Assembly: GCF_039536205.1 (NCBI RefSeq)
Contig: NZ_BAAAYL010000001.1
Coordinates: forward strand, 5,146,001-5,210,000
Reading direction: 5' to 3'
DNA from: Streptomyces sannanensis
GTDB taxonomy: Bacteria > Actinomycetota > Actinomycetes > Streptomycetales > Streptomycetaceae
Length of the DNA stretch: 64,000 nt
A program made the translations under genes and the position numbers. Each line of letters begins with the position of its first letter. The first letter of the stretch is position 1. The notes under the pieces are model-generated. The model searched no databases. It was not told the origin of the DNA and was given only the letters and a program-made list of their open reading frames with translations. Below are positions 18,703 through 28,268 of this stretch, one piece after another.

Positions 18703-21700
18703 TTACGCCCGAAGGCGCAGGCCGCGCGGCGTCGCGTGGAAGCCCGCCGCTTCCAGGGCGCGGCCCAGGGGGGATGTGAGCGCGGACGTGCCGTTCGTGC
18801 GCTCCACGGTCACCGTGCCGAGCCGGCCGGAGCGGGCCGCGTCGGCGAGTGCCTCCGCGGCGGCGTGCAGTGCGGGCGAGTCCGGGTCGTCCGGCCAGGC
18901 CAGCAGTGTCTTGCCGCCGCGCTCCATATAGAGCGCCAGCTCTCCGTCGACCAGGACCACCATGGCCCCGGCCTTGCGTCCCGGCTTGTGCCCCGCCCCC
19001 GCGGGAGGGTCGGGCCAGGCGAGTGCCGCCCCGTACGCATTGGCGGGATCGGCCGCCGCGAGGACCATCGCGCGGGGCGAGGCGGCTGGGTCGGCACGCT
19101 CACGCGCGCCCGCGGCGGCGCGCAGGCGGTCGACCGCGCCGTCCATCGCGAACTGCGCGGCGCCCAGGCCTTCGACGACATAACCGCGCCGGGCCTGGCC
19201 GCTGTCCTCGAATGCGGACAGGACACGGTACGCCGCGGAGAAGCCGCCTTCGACACCCTCGGCGGCGACGGCGCCGCGGGTCACCACGCCGTGCCGGTCG
19301 AGCAGGGTGCGGGCCAGGGCGTGGGCGCGATGGGTGGGGTCGGATTCGCGGTCGGGCAGCACGGACCAGCGCCCGGACACGGTCGGCGGGCCCGTCCGCG
19401 AGACGGGCCGGGCAGCCGCGGTGAGTGTGCCGTACCGCCCACGGGGGACGGTGCGCCTGGCGCGATGCGCGGTGGAGCCGGCCGTGCGTCCGGAGCCGAG
19501 GAGCGCGCGCAGGGGAGCGAGGGTGTCATTGGTGAGCCGGCCGGACCAGGCCAGCTCCCAGATGGTGTCGGCGAGTTGGGGATCGGTCGCGTCGGGGTGT
19601 GTGGTGGCCCGCACCCGGTCGGCGATCTGCCGGAAGAAGAGGCCGTACCCCGGAGCGAGGGCGTCCAGGACGGACTGGTGCAGCGGGCCGATCTCCAGAG
19701 GGTGCGGGGGCGGCAGCAGCAGCGGGGCGGCATCGGCGACGTAGAGGGAGATCCAGCCGTCCTTGCCCGGGAGTGCTCCCGCGCCCGCCCACACCACCTC
19801 ACCGGTGGCGGTGAGCTCGTCGAGGAGGGTGGAGGAGTAGTCCATGACCCGGGACGGAAGGATCAGCTTCTCCAGGCCGGATGCGGGAACGGGCGCGCCC
19901 TGCAGTTGCTCCACGGCGCGCGCCAGCCCGTCGATGCCGCGCAGGCTGCTGCTGCCCAGGTGCTGCCACTGCGGCAGGAAGGAGGCGAGTGCGGCGGGCG
20001 GGACCGGCTCCAGCTCCTGGCGCAGTGCCGCGAGCGAGCGGCGGCGCAGCCTGCGCAGTACGGCCGCGTCGCACCACTCCTGGCCGATGCCCGACGGATG
20101 GAACTCGCCCTGGACGACCCGGCCGTCTGCCGCGAGCCGCTGGAGGGCGCCGTCGGTGACCGCTGTGCCGAGACCGAACCGGGCGGCCGCGGCCGCGGAG
20201 GTGAACGGTCCGTGGGTGCGGGCGTACCGCGCGAGAAGGTCGCCCAGCGGGTCCTTGACCGGCTCGGTGAAGGCCTCGGGGACACCGACGGGAAGCGCTG
20301 TGCCGAGGGCGTCGCGCAGCCGCCCGGCATCCTCGATCGCCGCCCAGTGACCGTCTCCGGCGATACGGACCCGGAGGACCCGGCGGGCCGCCGCCAGCTC
20401 CTCGGCCCATCCCGGTTCCGCGCCGCGCTCGGCCAGCTCGGCGTCCGTGAGCGGGCCGAGCAGCCGCAGCAGGTCGGCGACGCCCTCCGGGTCCTTGGCG
20501 CGGCGGTCCTCGGTGAGCCACTGGAGCTCGCGCTCCAGCTCCGTCAGGACATCGGCATCGAGGAGTTCGCGCAGCTCGGCCTGGCCGAGGAGCTCGGCCA
20601 GCAGCCGCGAGTCCAGCGACAGCGCCGCTGCACGCCGTTCGGCGAGCGGCGAGTCGCCTTCGTACAGGAACTGCGCCACATAGCCGAAGAGCAGGGAGCG
20701 GGCGAACGGCGACGGTTCGGGGGTGGTGACCTCGACCAGCCGCACCCGGCGGGACTCGATGTCGCCCATCAGCTCGACCAGGCCCGGTACGTCGAAGACG
20801 TCCTGGAGGCATTCGCGGACCGCCTCCAGCACGATCGGGAACGAGCCGAACTCCGAGGCGACCTGGAGCAGTTGGGCGGCGCGCTGCCGCTGTTGCCACA
20901 GCGGGGTGCGCTTGCCCGGACTGCGGCGGGGCAGCAGCAGCGCCCGGGCGGCGCACTCCCGGAACCGGGACGCGAAGAGGGCGGATCCGCCCACTTGGTC
21001 GGTGACGATCTGGTCGATCTCGCCCTTGTCGAAGGCGACGTCGGCCGCGCCGACCGGCGCCTGCTCGTCCGAGTCGATCGGCCTGTCGGCCGCGTACATC
21101 AGATCGGTCTCTCCTTGCCCGCCATCGAACAGGAGAGTCTCTGGCAGCCGCAGCACGATGCCGTCGTCGGCGTGCATGACCTGGGCGTCCATGCCGTACC
21201 GCTCCGCGAGCCGGGCGCCGAGGGCGAGGGCCCAGGGGGCGTGCACCTGCGCGCCGAACGGGGAGTGGACGACGACCCGCCAGTCGCCCAGCTCGTCGCG
21301 GAACCGCTCGACGAGGATGGTCCGGTCGTCCGGCACATGGCCGCAGGCGCGGCGCTGCTCGTCGAGGTACGCGAGGACGTTGTCGGCGGCCCAGGCGTCG
21401 AGACCGGCGGCGACCAGCCGCAGCCGGGCGTCGTCCGGTGCGAGGGAGCCGACCTCCCGCAGGAACGAGCCGACGGCCCGGCCCAGTTCGAGGGGGCGGC
21501 CGAGCTGGTCGCCCTTCCAGAACGGCAGCCGTCCCGGCACTCCGGGGGCGGGGGAGACCAGGACCCGGTCGCGGGTGATGTCCTCGATCCGCCAGGAGGT
21601 GGTGCCCAGTGTGAAGACATCGCCGACGCGGGATTCGTAGACCATCTCCTCGTCGAGCTCGCCGACCCGGCCGCCGCCCTTCTTGGGGTCGGCCCCGGCG

Positions 21701-23364
21701 AGGAACACCCCGAACAGACCGCGGTCCGGGATGGTGCCGCCGGAGGTGACGGCGAGCCGCTGCGCCCCCGGCCGGCCCGTGACCGTACCGGTGACGCGGT
21801 CCCAGACCACCCGCGGACGCAGCTCGGCAAAGGCGTCGGACGGATACCGTCCGGCGAGCATGTCCAGCACCGCCGTGAACGCCGACTCGGGGAGCGAGGC
21901 GAAGGGGGCCGCACGCCGGACCGTGGCGAGCAGGTCGTCGACCTGCCGGCTGTCGAGCGCGACCATGGCGACCAGCTGCTGGGCGAGCACGTCCAGCGGG
22001 TTGGACGGGATGCGGAGGGACTCGATCGAGCCGGTACACATCCGCTCGGTGACCACGGCCGCCTGCACCAGATCGCCGCGGTATTTGGGGAAGACGACCC
22101 CGGTGGAGACCGCGCCCACCTGGTGGCCGGCCCGGCCGACCCGCTGGAGTCCGGAGGCGACGGAGGGCGGCGACTCCACCTGGACGACCAGGTCCACCGC
22201 GCCCATGTCGATGCCCAGCTCCAGGCTGGACGTGGCGACCACGGCCGGCAGCCTGCCTGCCTTCAGATCCTCCTCGACCAGGGCGCGCTGTTCCTTGGAC
22301 ACCGAACCGTGGTGGGCGCGGGCGAGCAGCGCGGGGGCACCGTGCGCCGCTCCTGATTGCGCCATGATCTCGGCCGGAGATGCCCCCTCGGGGAGGGTCG
22401 TGGCGGAGCCGCGCGAATCAAGCACAGTGCCCATGGCACGCTCGTAGGCGATCTCGTTGAGCCGGTTGCACAGCCGCTCCGCCAGGCGGCGGGAGTTGGC
22501 GAAGACGATCGTCGAGCGGTGCGCCTGCACCAGATCGGCGATGCGCTCCTCCACATGAGGCCAGATCGACGGCTTCTCACCGCCGTCGCCCTCGGTGGCG
22601 GGCGAACCGCCCAGCTCACCCAGGTCCTCGACCGGCACGACCACCGACAGGTCGAACTCCTTGGTGGACGGCGGCTGGACGATCTCCACCTTCCGCTGCG
22701 GCGACAGGAAGCGAGCGACCTCGTCGACCGGACGGACCGTCGCCGAAAGACCGATCCGGCGGGCCGGCCGCGGCAGCAGCTCGTCGAGCCGCTCCAGCGA
22801 CAGGGCCAGATGGGCGCCGCGCTTCGTCCCGGCGACGGCATGCACCTCGTCCAGGATCACCGTCTCGATCCCGGACAGCGCCTCACGGGTCGACGAGGTG
22901 AGCATCAGGAACAGCGACTCGGGTGTGGTGATCAGGATGTCCGGCGGCCTGGTCGCCAGCGCGCGGCGCTCCGCAGCGGGGGTGTCCCCCGAGCGGATCC
23001 CCACCCGCACGTCGGGCTCCGGCAGTCCGAGCCGCACGGACTCCTGCCGGATGCCCGTCAGCGGGCTGCGCAGGTTCCGCTCCACGTCCACCGCGAGGGC
23101 CTTGAGCGGCGAGACATAGAGCACCCGGCAGCGCCTCTTCGCCTCGGCCGGAGGCGGGACGGACGCCAGCCGGTCCAGGGCCGCGAGGAAGGCCGCCAGT
23201 GTCTTGCCGGACCCGGTCGGAGCCACCACCAGCACATCGGAGCCCGCGCCGATCGCCCGCCAGGCGCCCTCCTGCGCCGCGGTGGGTGCGGTGAAGGCAC
23301 CCGTGAACCAACCGCGGGTCGCGGGGGAGAAGGAGTCGAGCGCTGATCCGGCCATGTCCTCCAT
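18703..23364 (-). CDS. lhr: Lhr-type large superfamily 2 helicase
   Basis: About 1553 aa, the usual length for bacterial Lhr. N-terminal helicase core: Q-motif region APTAAQEGAW, Walker A VVAPTGSGKT (about 53), motif II VILDEVHAVAG (DEVH), motif III LSATVRP, motif VI QRVGRAGHQ. A winged-helix/Lhr-core domain follows, then the long Lhr-specific C-terminal region. Mycobacterial Lhr is a 3'-5' ssDNA translocase and RNA:DNA helicase induced by DNA damage. Two closely spaced ATGs (23364 and 23355) are equally possible starts; the longer is given. The nei stop side lies about 100 bp downstream. Confidence 0.93.
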   Translation of the reverse strand: MEDMAGSALDSFSPATRGWFTGAFTAPTAAQEGAWRAIGAGSDVLVVAPTGSGKTLAAFLAALDRLASVPPPAEAKRRCRVLYVSPLKALAVDVERNLRSPLTGIRQESVRLGLPEPDVRVGIRSGDTPAAERRALATRPPDILITTPESLFLMLTSSTREALSGIETVILDEVHAVAGTKRGAHLALSLERLDELLPRPARRIGLSATVRPVDEVARFLSPQRKVEIVQPPSTKEFDLSVVVPVEDLGELGGSPATEGDGGEKPSIWPHVEERIADLVQAHRSTIVFANSRRLAERLCNRLNEIAYERAMGTVLDSRGSATTLPEGASPAEIMAQSGAAHGAPALLARAHHGSVSKEQRALVEEDLKAGRLPAVVATSSLELGIDMGAVDLVVQVESPPSVASGLQRVGRAGHQVGAVSTGVVFPKYRGDLVQAAVVTERMCTGSIESLRIPSNPLDVLAQQLVAMVALDSRQVDDLLATVRRAAPFASLPESAFTAVLDMLAGRYPSDAFAELRPRVVWDRVTGTVTGRPGAQRLAVTSGGTIPDRGLFGVFLAGADPKKGGGRVGELDEEMVYESRVGDVFTLGTTSWRIEDITRDRVLVSPAPGVPGRLPFWKGDQLGRPLELGRAVGSFLREVGSLAPDDARLRLVAAGLDAWAADNVLAYLDEQRRACGHVPDDRTILVERFRDELGDWRVVVHSPFGAQVHAPWALALGARLAERYGMDAQVMHADDGIVLRLPETLLFDGGQGETDLMYAADRPIDSDEQAPVGAADVAFDKGEIDQIVTDQVGGSALFASRFRECAARALLLPRRSPGKRTPLWQQRQRAAQLLQVASEFGSFPIVLEAVRECLQDVFDVPGLVELMGDIESRRVRLVEVTTPEPSPFARSLLFGYVAQFLYEGDSPLAERRAAALSLDSRLLAELLGQAELRELLDADVLTELERELQWLTEDRRAKDPEGVADLLRLLGPLTDAELAERGAEPGWAEELAAARRVLRVRIAGDGHWAAIEDAGRLRDALGTALPVGVPEAFTEPVKDPLGDLLARYARTHGPFTSAAAAARFGLGTAVTDGALQRLAADGRVVQGEFHPSGIGQEWCDAAVLRRLRRRSLAALRQELEPVPPAALASFLPQWQHLGSSSLRGIDGLARAVEQLQGAPVPASGLEKLILPSRVMDYSSTLLDELTATGEVVWAGAGALPGKDGWISLYVADAAPLLLPPPHPLEIGPLHQSVLDALAPGYGLFFRQIADRVRATTHPDATDPQLADTIWELAWSGRLTNDTLAPLRALLGSGRTAGSTAHRARRTVPRGRYGTLTAAARPVSRTGPPTVSGRWSVLPDRESDPTHRAHALARTLLDRHGVVTRGAVAAEGVEGGFSAAYRVLSAFEDSGQARRGYVVEGLGAAQFAMDGAVDRLRAAAGARERADPAASPRAMVLAAADPANAYGAALAWPDPPAGAGHKPGRKAGAMVVLVDGELALYMERGGKTLLAWPDDPDSPALHAAAEALADAARSGRLGTVTVERTNGTSALTSPLGRALEAAGFHATPRGLRLRA

Positions 23365-23487
23365 CGTGCACCCGGCCACTGACAACGGACGCCGCGCGGC
23401 CTGTCCAGCGTGCGGACGTCGAGGCGGCGACCGGGCCGGGCGCCACAGAATGGGAGCACGGGCCACCGGGGAGCGAGCCAGGCACTG

Positions 23488-24387
23488 TCAGCCGATGTCC
23501 CGCCCGTACCCCCTCAGCGTCAGCAGCGCCTCGACGGTCACGATCGGACGCCATTCGAGGCTTGCCGCAGCCGCCCACTCGCGCCACCGGAGAGGCCAGC
23601 CGCCGTCCTCCCGCTGCTCTGCGGCGAGAAAGTCCAAGGAGCGTTCCATCTCCTCGTCCGTGAACCACCGCCGGGCGAGCGAGTCGGGGGTACGGGCGTA
23701 GTCGTGCGCGAAGTGGTGCTCGCCCGGTGCGTAACCGGGCGCCACCGGCCGGTCGTCGCGCCGTTCGGGATCCAGCACGACCAGTTGCTGCTCCCGGACC
23801 AGCCGCCCCAGCCGGTCCGCAGCCGCCTCCGCGCGCGAACGGTCGGGTACACCGTCGAGGAAGGCGACGGCCGCCTGGATCTCGTACGGGTGGGACTTCT
23901 CCAGCGAGTCGATCGCGGCCCAGCAGAAGTCCGTGGCCCGGAACAGCCAGGCGTGCCACACCTCGTTGCGGTGCAGCAGCCCGACCACCGGACCCGTCGC
24001 CAGCAGCTCGCTCGGCGGGTCGTCGACGACCGGCAGGAAAGGGGCCGACGGATATCCGCGCAGACTGGGATGCAGCGCGGGCAGCGCCCCGTCCCTCGTG
24101 GACACGCCCGTCAGATAGCGGCAGACCCGCTCCGCACGCAGTCCTCCGCAGCGGCCGATGGAGTCGAGGACACGCAGCGCGTGCGCCGTGTGCAGGGGCT
24201 GGCTGACAGGGCCGCGCAGATCGGGCTCGAGGGCGTGACCGTAGCCGCCGTCCTGCCCCTGATAGGCGGCGAGCGCGGCCTCCACGGCGTCGGCCGGGCC
24301 GTTCAGGAAGTGGTGGGCGAAGCGCTGCTGCTCCAGCACTCTGGCGGTCAGCCAGACGAAGCGTTCGGCGCGGGCGAGTGCGGTCAT
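23488..24387 (-). CDS. Alpha-alpha toroid (prenyltransferase/terpene-cyclase fold) protein of unknown function
   Basis: 299 aa, soluble. Repeats of the alpha-alpha toroid type are visible: AALAAYQGQDGGYGHALEPDLRG (about 37-60) and FLAAEQREDGGWPLRWREWA (about 253-272), the QxxDGGW/QxxDGGY signature found in squalene cyclases and protein prenyltransferases. The DxDD or DCTA catalytic motifs of terpene cyclases are not seen, so enzymatic cyclisation is doubtful. It is encoded upstream of lhr with 123 bp between. Start ATG 24387 is the first Met and matches where homology-like sequence begins. Could be a scaffold or an uncharacterised enzyme. Confidence 0.7.
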   Translation of the reverse strand: MTALARAERFVWLTARVLEQQRFAHHFLNGPADAVEAALAAYQGQDGGYGHALEPDLRGPVSQPLHTAHALRVLDSIGRCGGLRAERVCRYLTGVSTRDGALPALHPSLRGYPSAPFLPVVDDPPSELLATGPVVGLLHRNEVWHAWLFRATDFCWAAIDSLEKSHPYEIQAAVAFLDGVPDRSRAEAAADRLGRLVREQQLVVLDPERRDDRPVAPGYAPGEHHFAHDYARTPDSLARRWFTDEEMERSLDFLAAEQREDGGWPLRWREWAAAASLEWRPIVTVEALLTLRGYGRDIG

Positions 24388-24466
24388 GTTGCGACGGTAG
24401 GGCGGAAAGCGCTGTCGCGGAGGCTCAACGGACGGGCTGCACCCTCAGGGGCTGGATACTGATGTC

Positions 24467-24661
24467 ATGCGGTTGACGGTCTTCTGGGAACGAATGGCGG
24501 AGCACTTCGGTGAGGGATACGCGGATTCCTTTGCGCGCGATCATGTGATGTCGCAGCTCGGCGGGCGCACGGTGCACGAGGCGCTCGAGGCGGGCTGGGA
24601 GGCCAAGGACGTCTGGCGCGGTGTCTGCGCCGCCCTCGGCATCCCGGCCGACAAGCGATGA
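24467..24661 (+). CDS. DUF3046 small protein
   Basis: 64 aa, beginning MRLTVFWERMAEHFGEGYAD and containing ELGGRTVHEAL-like sequence (QLGGRTVHEALEAGWEAKDV) that defines the actinobacterial DUF3046 family. Proteins of this family are regularly encoded a short way upstream of recA. It appears to be a compact helical cytoplasmic protein without known activity. Its TGA overlaps the ATG of the following transporter (ATGA), so the two are translationally coupled. No clear Shine-Dalgarno precedes the ATG. Confidence 0.88.
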   Translation: MRLTVFWERMAEHFGEGYADSFARDHVMSQLGGRTVHEALEAGWEAKDVWRGVCAALGIPADKR

Positions 24662-25863
24662 CACAGCAGGAGACGGACCCGGCCGCACACCCGGTACGGG
24701 ACGCAGAGGCCGACGCACGGACCACCATGGCCGCGGCACGTGCGCGCATGCCGCGATGGCTGCCGCGCGCGATGGTGCTCGCGTTCGCCCTCTACGCCTG
24801 TTTCCAGCTCGGCAGCTGGGTCTTCCACCAGCTCATCGGGTTCCTGATCACCATCCTGATCGCCTTCTTCCTGTCACTGGCGATCGAGCCCGCCGTGGGA
24901 CGCATGGCGGCCCGCGGCGTGCGCCGCGGTCTGGCCACGTTCCTGGTGTTCCTCGGGGTGATCGTCGCCTGCACCGGCTTCATGGTCCTGCTCGGATCCA
25001 TGCTGGCGGGACAGATCATCGATCTGGTCGAGGAGTTCCCCAAGTACCTCGACTCAGTCATCCGCTGGATCAACCAGACCTTCCACTCGGACCTCTCGCG
25101 CGTCGAGATCCAGGACAGCCTCCTCCGCTCCGACTGGCTGCAGAGGTACGTCCAGAGCAGCGCGAGCGGTGTCCTCGACATATCGGCAACCGTGCTCAGC
25201 GGACTGTTCCGGCTGCTGACGATCTTCCTGTTCTCGTTCTACTTCGCGGCGGACGGACCCCGGCTGCGGCGCGCACTGTGTTCCGTGCTTCCCCCGGCCC
25301 GGCAGGCCGAGGTGCTGCGCGCCTGGGAGATCGCCGTCGACAAGACCGGCGGCTACCTCTACTCGCGCGGTCTGATGGCGCTCGTCTCCGGCATCGCCCA
25401 CTACATCCTGCTGGCGATGCTCGGGGTGCCGTACGCGCCGGTGCTCGCGGTGTGGGTGGGCCTGGTCTCCCAGTTCATCCCGACCATCGGTACGTACCTG
25501 GCCGGGGCCCTCCCGATGCTGATCGCCTTCACCGTCGATCCCTGGTACGCGCTGTGGGTGCTCGGGTTCGTCGTGATCTACCAGCAGTTCGAGAACTATC
25601 TGCTGCAGCCGAAACTCACCGCGAGGACGGTGGACATCCACCCGGCGGTGGCCTTCGGCTCGGTCATCGCCGGCACGGCCCTGCTGGGCGCGGTCGGTGC
25701 GCTGATCGCCATCCCCGCGGTCGCGACCCTGCAGGCCTTCCTGGGTGCGTACGTGAAGCGCTACGACGTGACGGACGACCCGCGCGTGCACGGCAGACGG
25801 CAGCGGCCCGAGGCGGACCCGCTGCTCGTGCGAGCGCGCCGGGCGTTGCGCCGGACCGGCTGA
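24658..25863 (+). CDS. AI-2E family (PerM/YdiK-like) membrane transporter
   Basis: 401 aa with about eight hydrophobic segments, first near 40-75 (MVLAFALYACFQLGSWVF, LIGFLITILIAFFLSLAIEP), and the family core SQFIPTIGTYLAGALPMLIA with QQFENYLLQPKLTARTVDIH near 255-325. Family members include the E. coli TqsA exporter of AI-2 and Na+/H+ antiporter-like proteins; the name does not prove that this one moves AI-2, and Streptomyces are not known for LuxS signalling. It overlaps DUF3046 and lies 200 bp upstream of recA, a conserved Streptomyces arrangement. Confidence 0.88.
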   Translation: MTQQETDPAAHPVRDAEADARTTMAAARARMPRWLPRAMVLAFALYACFQLGSWVFHQLIGFLITILIAFFLSLAIEPAVGRMAARGVRRGLATFLVFLGVIVACTGFMVLLGSMLAGQIIDLVEEFPKYLDSVIRWINQTFHSDLSRVEIQDSLLRSDWLQRYVQSSASGVLDISATVLSGLFRLLTIFLFSFYFAADGPRLRRALCSVLPPARQAEVLRAWEIAVDKTGGYLYSRGLMALVSGIAHYILLAMLGVPYAPVLAVWVGLVSQFIPTIGTYLAGALPMLIAFTVDPWYALWVLGFVVIYQQFENYLLQPKLTARTVDIHPAVAFGSVIAGTALLGAVGALIAIPAVATLQAFLGAYVKRYDVTDDPRVHGRRQRPEADPLLVRARRALRRTG

Positions 25864-25895
25864 TCCGGGCCGCCGGGCCGGTGCGCGCGGTGCGC

Positions 25896-25925
25896 TTGAC
25901 ACCAAAATCGAACATCTATTCTCAT
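25896..25925 (+). promoter_or_regulatory. recA promoter with SOS (LexA) box
   Basis: TTGACA at 25896-25901 is a perfect -35. The overlapping cgaacatctattct (25909-25922) resembles the actinobacterial LexA box CGAAC-N4-GTTCG with two or three mismatches in the right half and includes a TATTCT that could act as -10 at 15-bp spacing. It lies about 140 bp before the recA ATG and just after the AI-2E stop, so recA is likely both SOS-inducible and separately transcribed. Confidence 0.75.
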
Positions 25926-26063
25926 GGGATTCCGGAGCCGTGGAGACCTGAGGTGGAGACCTGAGATATCCACAGGCCGGAAGGACGTCGGGGCCCATTG
26001 TCAGTGGCAGGGGTTAGCGTCTTTGACGTGAAGCGATCGACTCAAGCAAACCGGGTGGAACCC

Positions 26064-27179
<1,116 letters not shown>

Positions 27180-27232
27180 CCGGCCCCGTGTCCGACCCGA
27201 GGACATGGCGTACCGGCCGGCCGGAGGGGCGC

Positions 27233-27760
27233 ATGGATTCCGCAGAACAGGGGCCGTCGCCCCAGGACCCGGCGGAGCAGGCACGGGCGATCTGCCTGCG
27301 CCTGCTCACCGGGACCCCGCGGACCCGTAAACAGCTCGCTGACGCCCTGCGCAAGCGGGACATCCCGGACGATGTCTCGGCCGAGGTGCTGTCCCGCTTC
27401 GAGGAAGTCGGTCTGATCGACGACGCGGCGTTCGCCGACGCCTGGGTGGAGTCCCGGCACCACGGGCGGGGCCTGGCCCGTCGGGCCCTCGCCCGTGAAC
27501 TGCGCACCAAGGGCGTCGACTCCGTGCTGATCGACGAGGCGGTCGGGCAGCTGGACTCCGAGCAGGAGGAGGAGACCGCCCGCGAGCTGGTCGCCCGGAA
27601 GCTGCGCTCCACGCGTGGGCTCGACCGCGACCGGCGCTTGCGCCGCCTCGCGGGCATGCTGGCCCGCAAGGGTTACCCCGAGGGCATGGCCCTGCGCGTG
27701 GTCAGGCGCGCGCTGGAGGAGGAGGGCGAGGACATGGAGGACCTGGACTTCGACGTGTGA
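27233..27760 (+). CDS. recX: RecX, regulator of RecA
   Basis: 175 aa from ATG 27233. Three tandem three-helix RecX repeats: RAICLRLLTGTPRTRKQLAD, FEEVGLIDDAAFADAWVESR, GLARRALARELRTKGV, DRDRRLRRLAGMLARKGY. RecX binds RecA filaments and inhibits their activity; in Streptomyces it prevents toxic RecA overproduction. GGAGGGG at 27222 precedes the ATG with about 6 nt spacing; an in-frame GTG at 27188 would add 15 residues but has no Shine-Dalgarno. Likely cotranscribed with recA. The 3' end overlaps by 88 bp the convergent rhodanese gene. Confidence 0.93.
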   Translation: MDSAEQGPSPQDPAEQARAICLRLLTGTPRTRKQLADALRKRDIPDDVSAEVLSRFEEVGLIDDAAFADAWVESRHHGRGLARRALARELRTKGVDSVLIDEAVGQLDSEQEEETARELVARKLRSTRGLDRDRRLRRLAGMLARKGYPEGMALRVVRRALEEEGEDMEDLDFDV

Positions 27761-28050
27761 CGGGGGCCGGTGACCGGCAGGCCCGCAGCACGCCAGGCCT
27801 GGAAGCCGCTGATGAGGTCCGTCGCGCGATGCAGGCCCAGTTGGTGGAGGGACGCCGCCGCGAGGCTGGAGGCGTAACCCTCGTTGCAGATCACCACGAT
27901 CCTCGGATCGTGCCCCGTGGCTTCGTCCGCACGATGGCTGCCCTGTGGATCGGGCCGCCACTCCAGTTCATTGCGCTCCACCACCAGCGCCCCTGGGATC
28001 AGCCCGTCCCGCTCGCGCAAGGCGGCGTAACGGATGTCCACCAAGAGCAC
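27673..28050 (-). CDS. Rhodanese-like sulfurtransferase
   Basis: 125 aa from the GTG at 28050. Rhodanese fold elements: LLVDIRYAALRERDGLIPGA at the N-terminus, active-site loop VVICNEGYASSLAA with the persulfide-carrying Cys, and LISGFQAWRAAGLPV at the end of the domain. GGAGGG lies 5 nt before the GTG. An alternative in-frame GTG at 28164 would add 38 codons, but these have clearly lower third-position G+C than the rest and overlap the leader peptide, so they are more likely untranslated. The Ser/Thr-rich C-terminal tail is antisense to the recX 3' end (88-bp overlap). A Cys-rich leader peptide and two hairpins upstream suggest control by cysteine or sulfur supply. Confidence 0.8.
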   Translation of the reverse strand: MLLVDIRYAALRERDGLIPGALVVERNELEWRPDPQGSHRADEATGHDPRIVVICNEGYASSLAAASLHQLGLHRATDLISGFQAWRAAGLPVTGPRHTSKSRSSMSSPSSSSARLTTRRAMPSG

Positions 28051-28054
28051 CCCG

Positions 28055-28067
28055 CCCTCCGCGAGGG
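28055..28067 (-). promoter_or_regulatory. Hairpin that would mask the rhodanese Shine-Dalgarno
   Basis: Read on the minus strand, CCCTC-GCG-GAGGG forms a 5-bp stem with a 3-nt loop whose 3' arm is the GGAGGG ribosome-binding site of the rhodanese GTG at 28050. Pairing would hide it. Confidence 0.4.
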
Positions 28068-28113
28068 GCGTACGGAGAATGACACGGAAGGTCCGTCCTG
28101 GGAGTTCGCATGG

Positions 28114-28131
28114 ACGCGCCGATGGGCGCGT
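28114..28131 (-). promoter_or_regulatory. Perfect hairpin between leader peptide and rhodanese gene
   Basis: acgcgcc-gatg-ggcgcgt is a perfect 7-bp stem with a 4-nt loop starting 14 nt after the leader-peptide stop codon. No U-run follows, so if it is regulatory it is more likely part of an RNA rearrangement than a simple intrinsic terminator. Confidence 0.45.
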
Positions 28132-28145
28132 GGGGGAGGGGCGAG

Positions 28146-28232
28146 TCAGCAGGACGGGCGACACACGCAGCACGCATAGCGGATCAGGTCCATGCGGACC
28201 CTCCGCCACAGGCGCACATCGGTGCCGGTCAT
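28146..28232 (-). CDS. Cysteine-rich leader peptide upstream of the rhodanese gene
   Basis: 28 aa ending RYACCVCRPSC, with four Cys codons among the last eight, preceded by the VRLWRRVRMDL pattern seen in 'putative leader peptides' that Streptomyces place before sulfur-metabolism genes. The ATG at 28232 lies only 7 nt after a TCTACT -10 element, so the mRNA should start at or next to this ATG (leaderless). By analogy with the Cys-codon upstream ORFs of mycobacteria, ribosome pausing on the Cys run when charged tRNA-Cys is scarce would alter downstream RNA folding and rhodanese expression. The peptide itself probably has no function. A shorter form could start at Met14 (28193). Confidence 0.7.
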   Translation of the reverse strand: MTGTDVRLWRRVRMDLIRYACCVCRPSC

Positions 28233-28239
28233 GGTCCGG

Positions 28240-28268
28240 AGTAGACCATGCGCGCCCACGGCGGTCAA
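28240..28268 (-). promoter_or_regulatory. Promoter of the leader peptide-rhodanese unit
   Basis: On the minus strand TTGACC (28263-28268) and TCTACT (28240-28245) are separated by exactly 17 bp. The -35 overlaps the stop codon of the upstream monooxygenase gene. Transcription should begin about 7 nt beyond the -10, that is at the leader-peptide ATG. Confidence 0.7.

Noticed and set aside
18736..22356. Long plus-strand open frame opposite lhr
   Set aside because: Same codon-bias artefact; no motif is recognisable, whereas the minus strand encodes a full helicase.
28114..28131. Intrinsic terminator after the Cys leader peptide
   Set aside because: The stem is perfect but no U-run follows, and the rhodanese gene continues 64 nt later; kept as a possible regulatory hairpin only.
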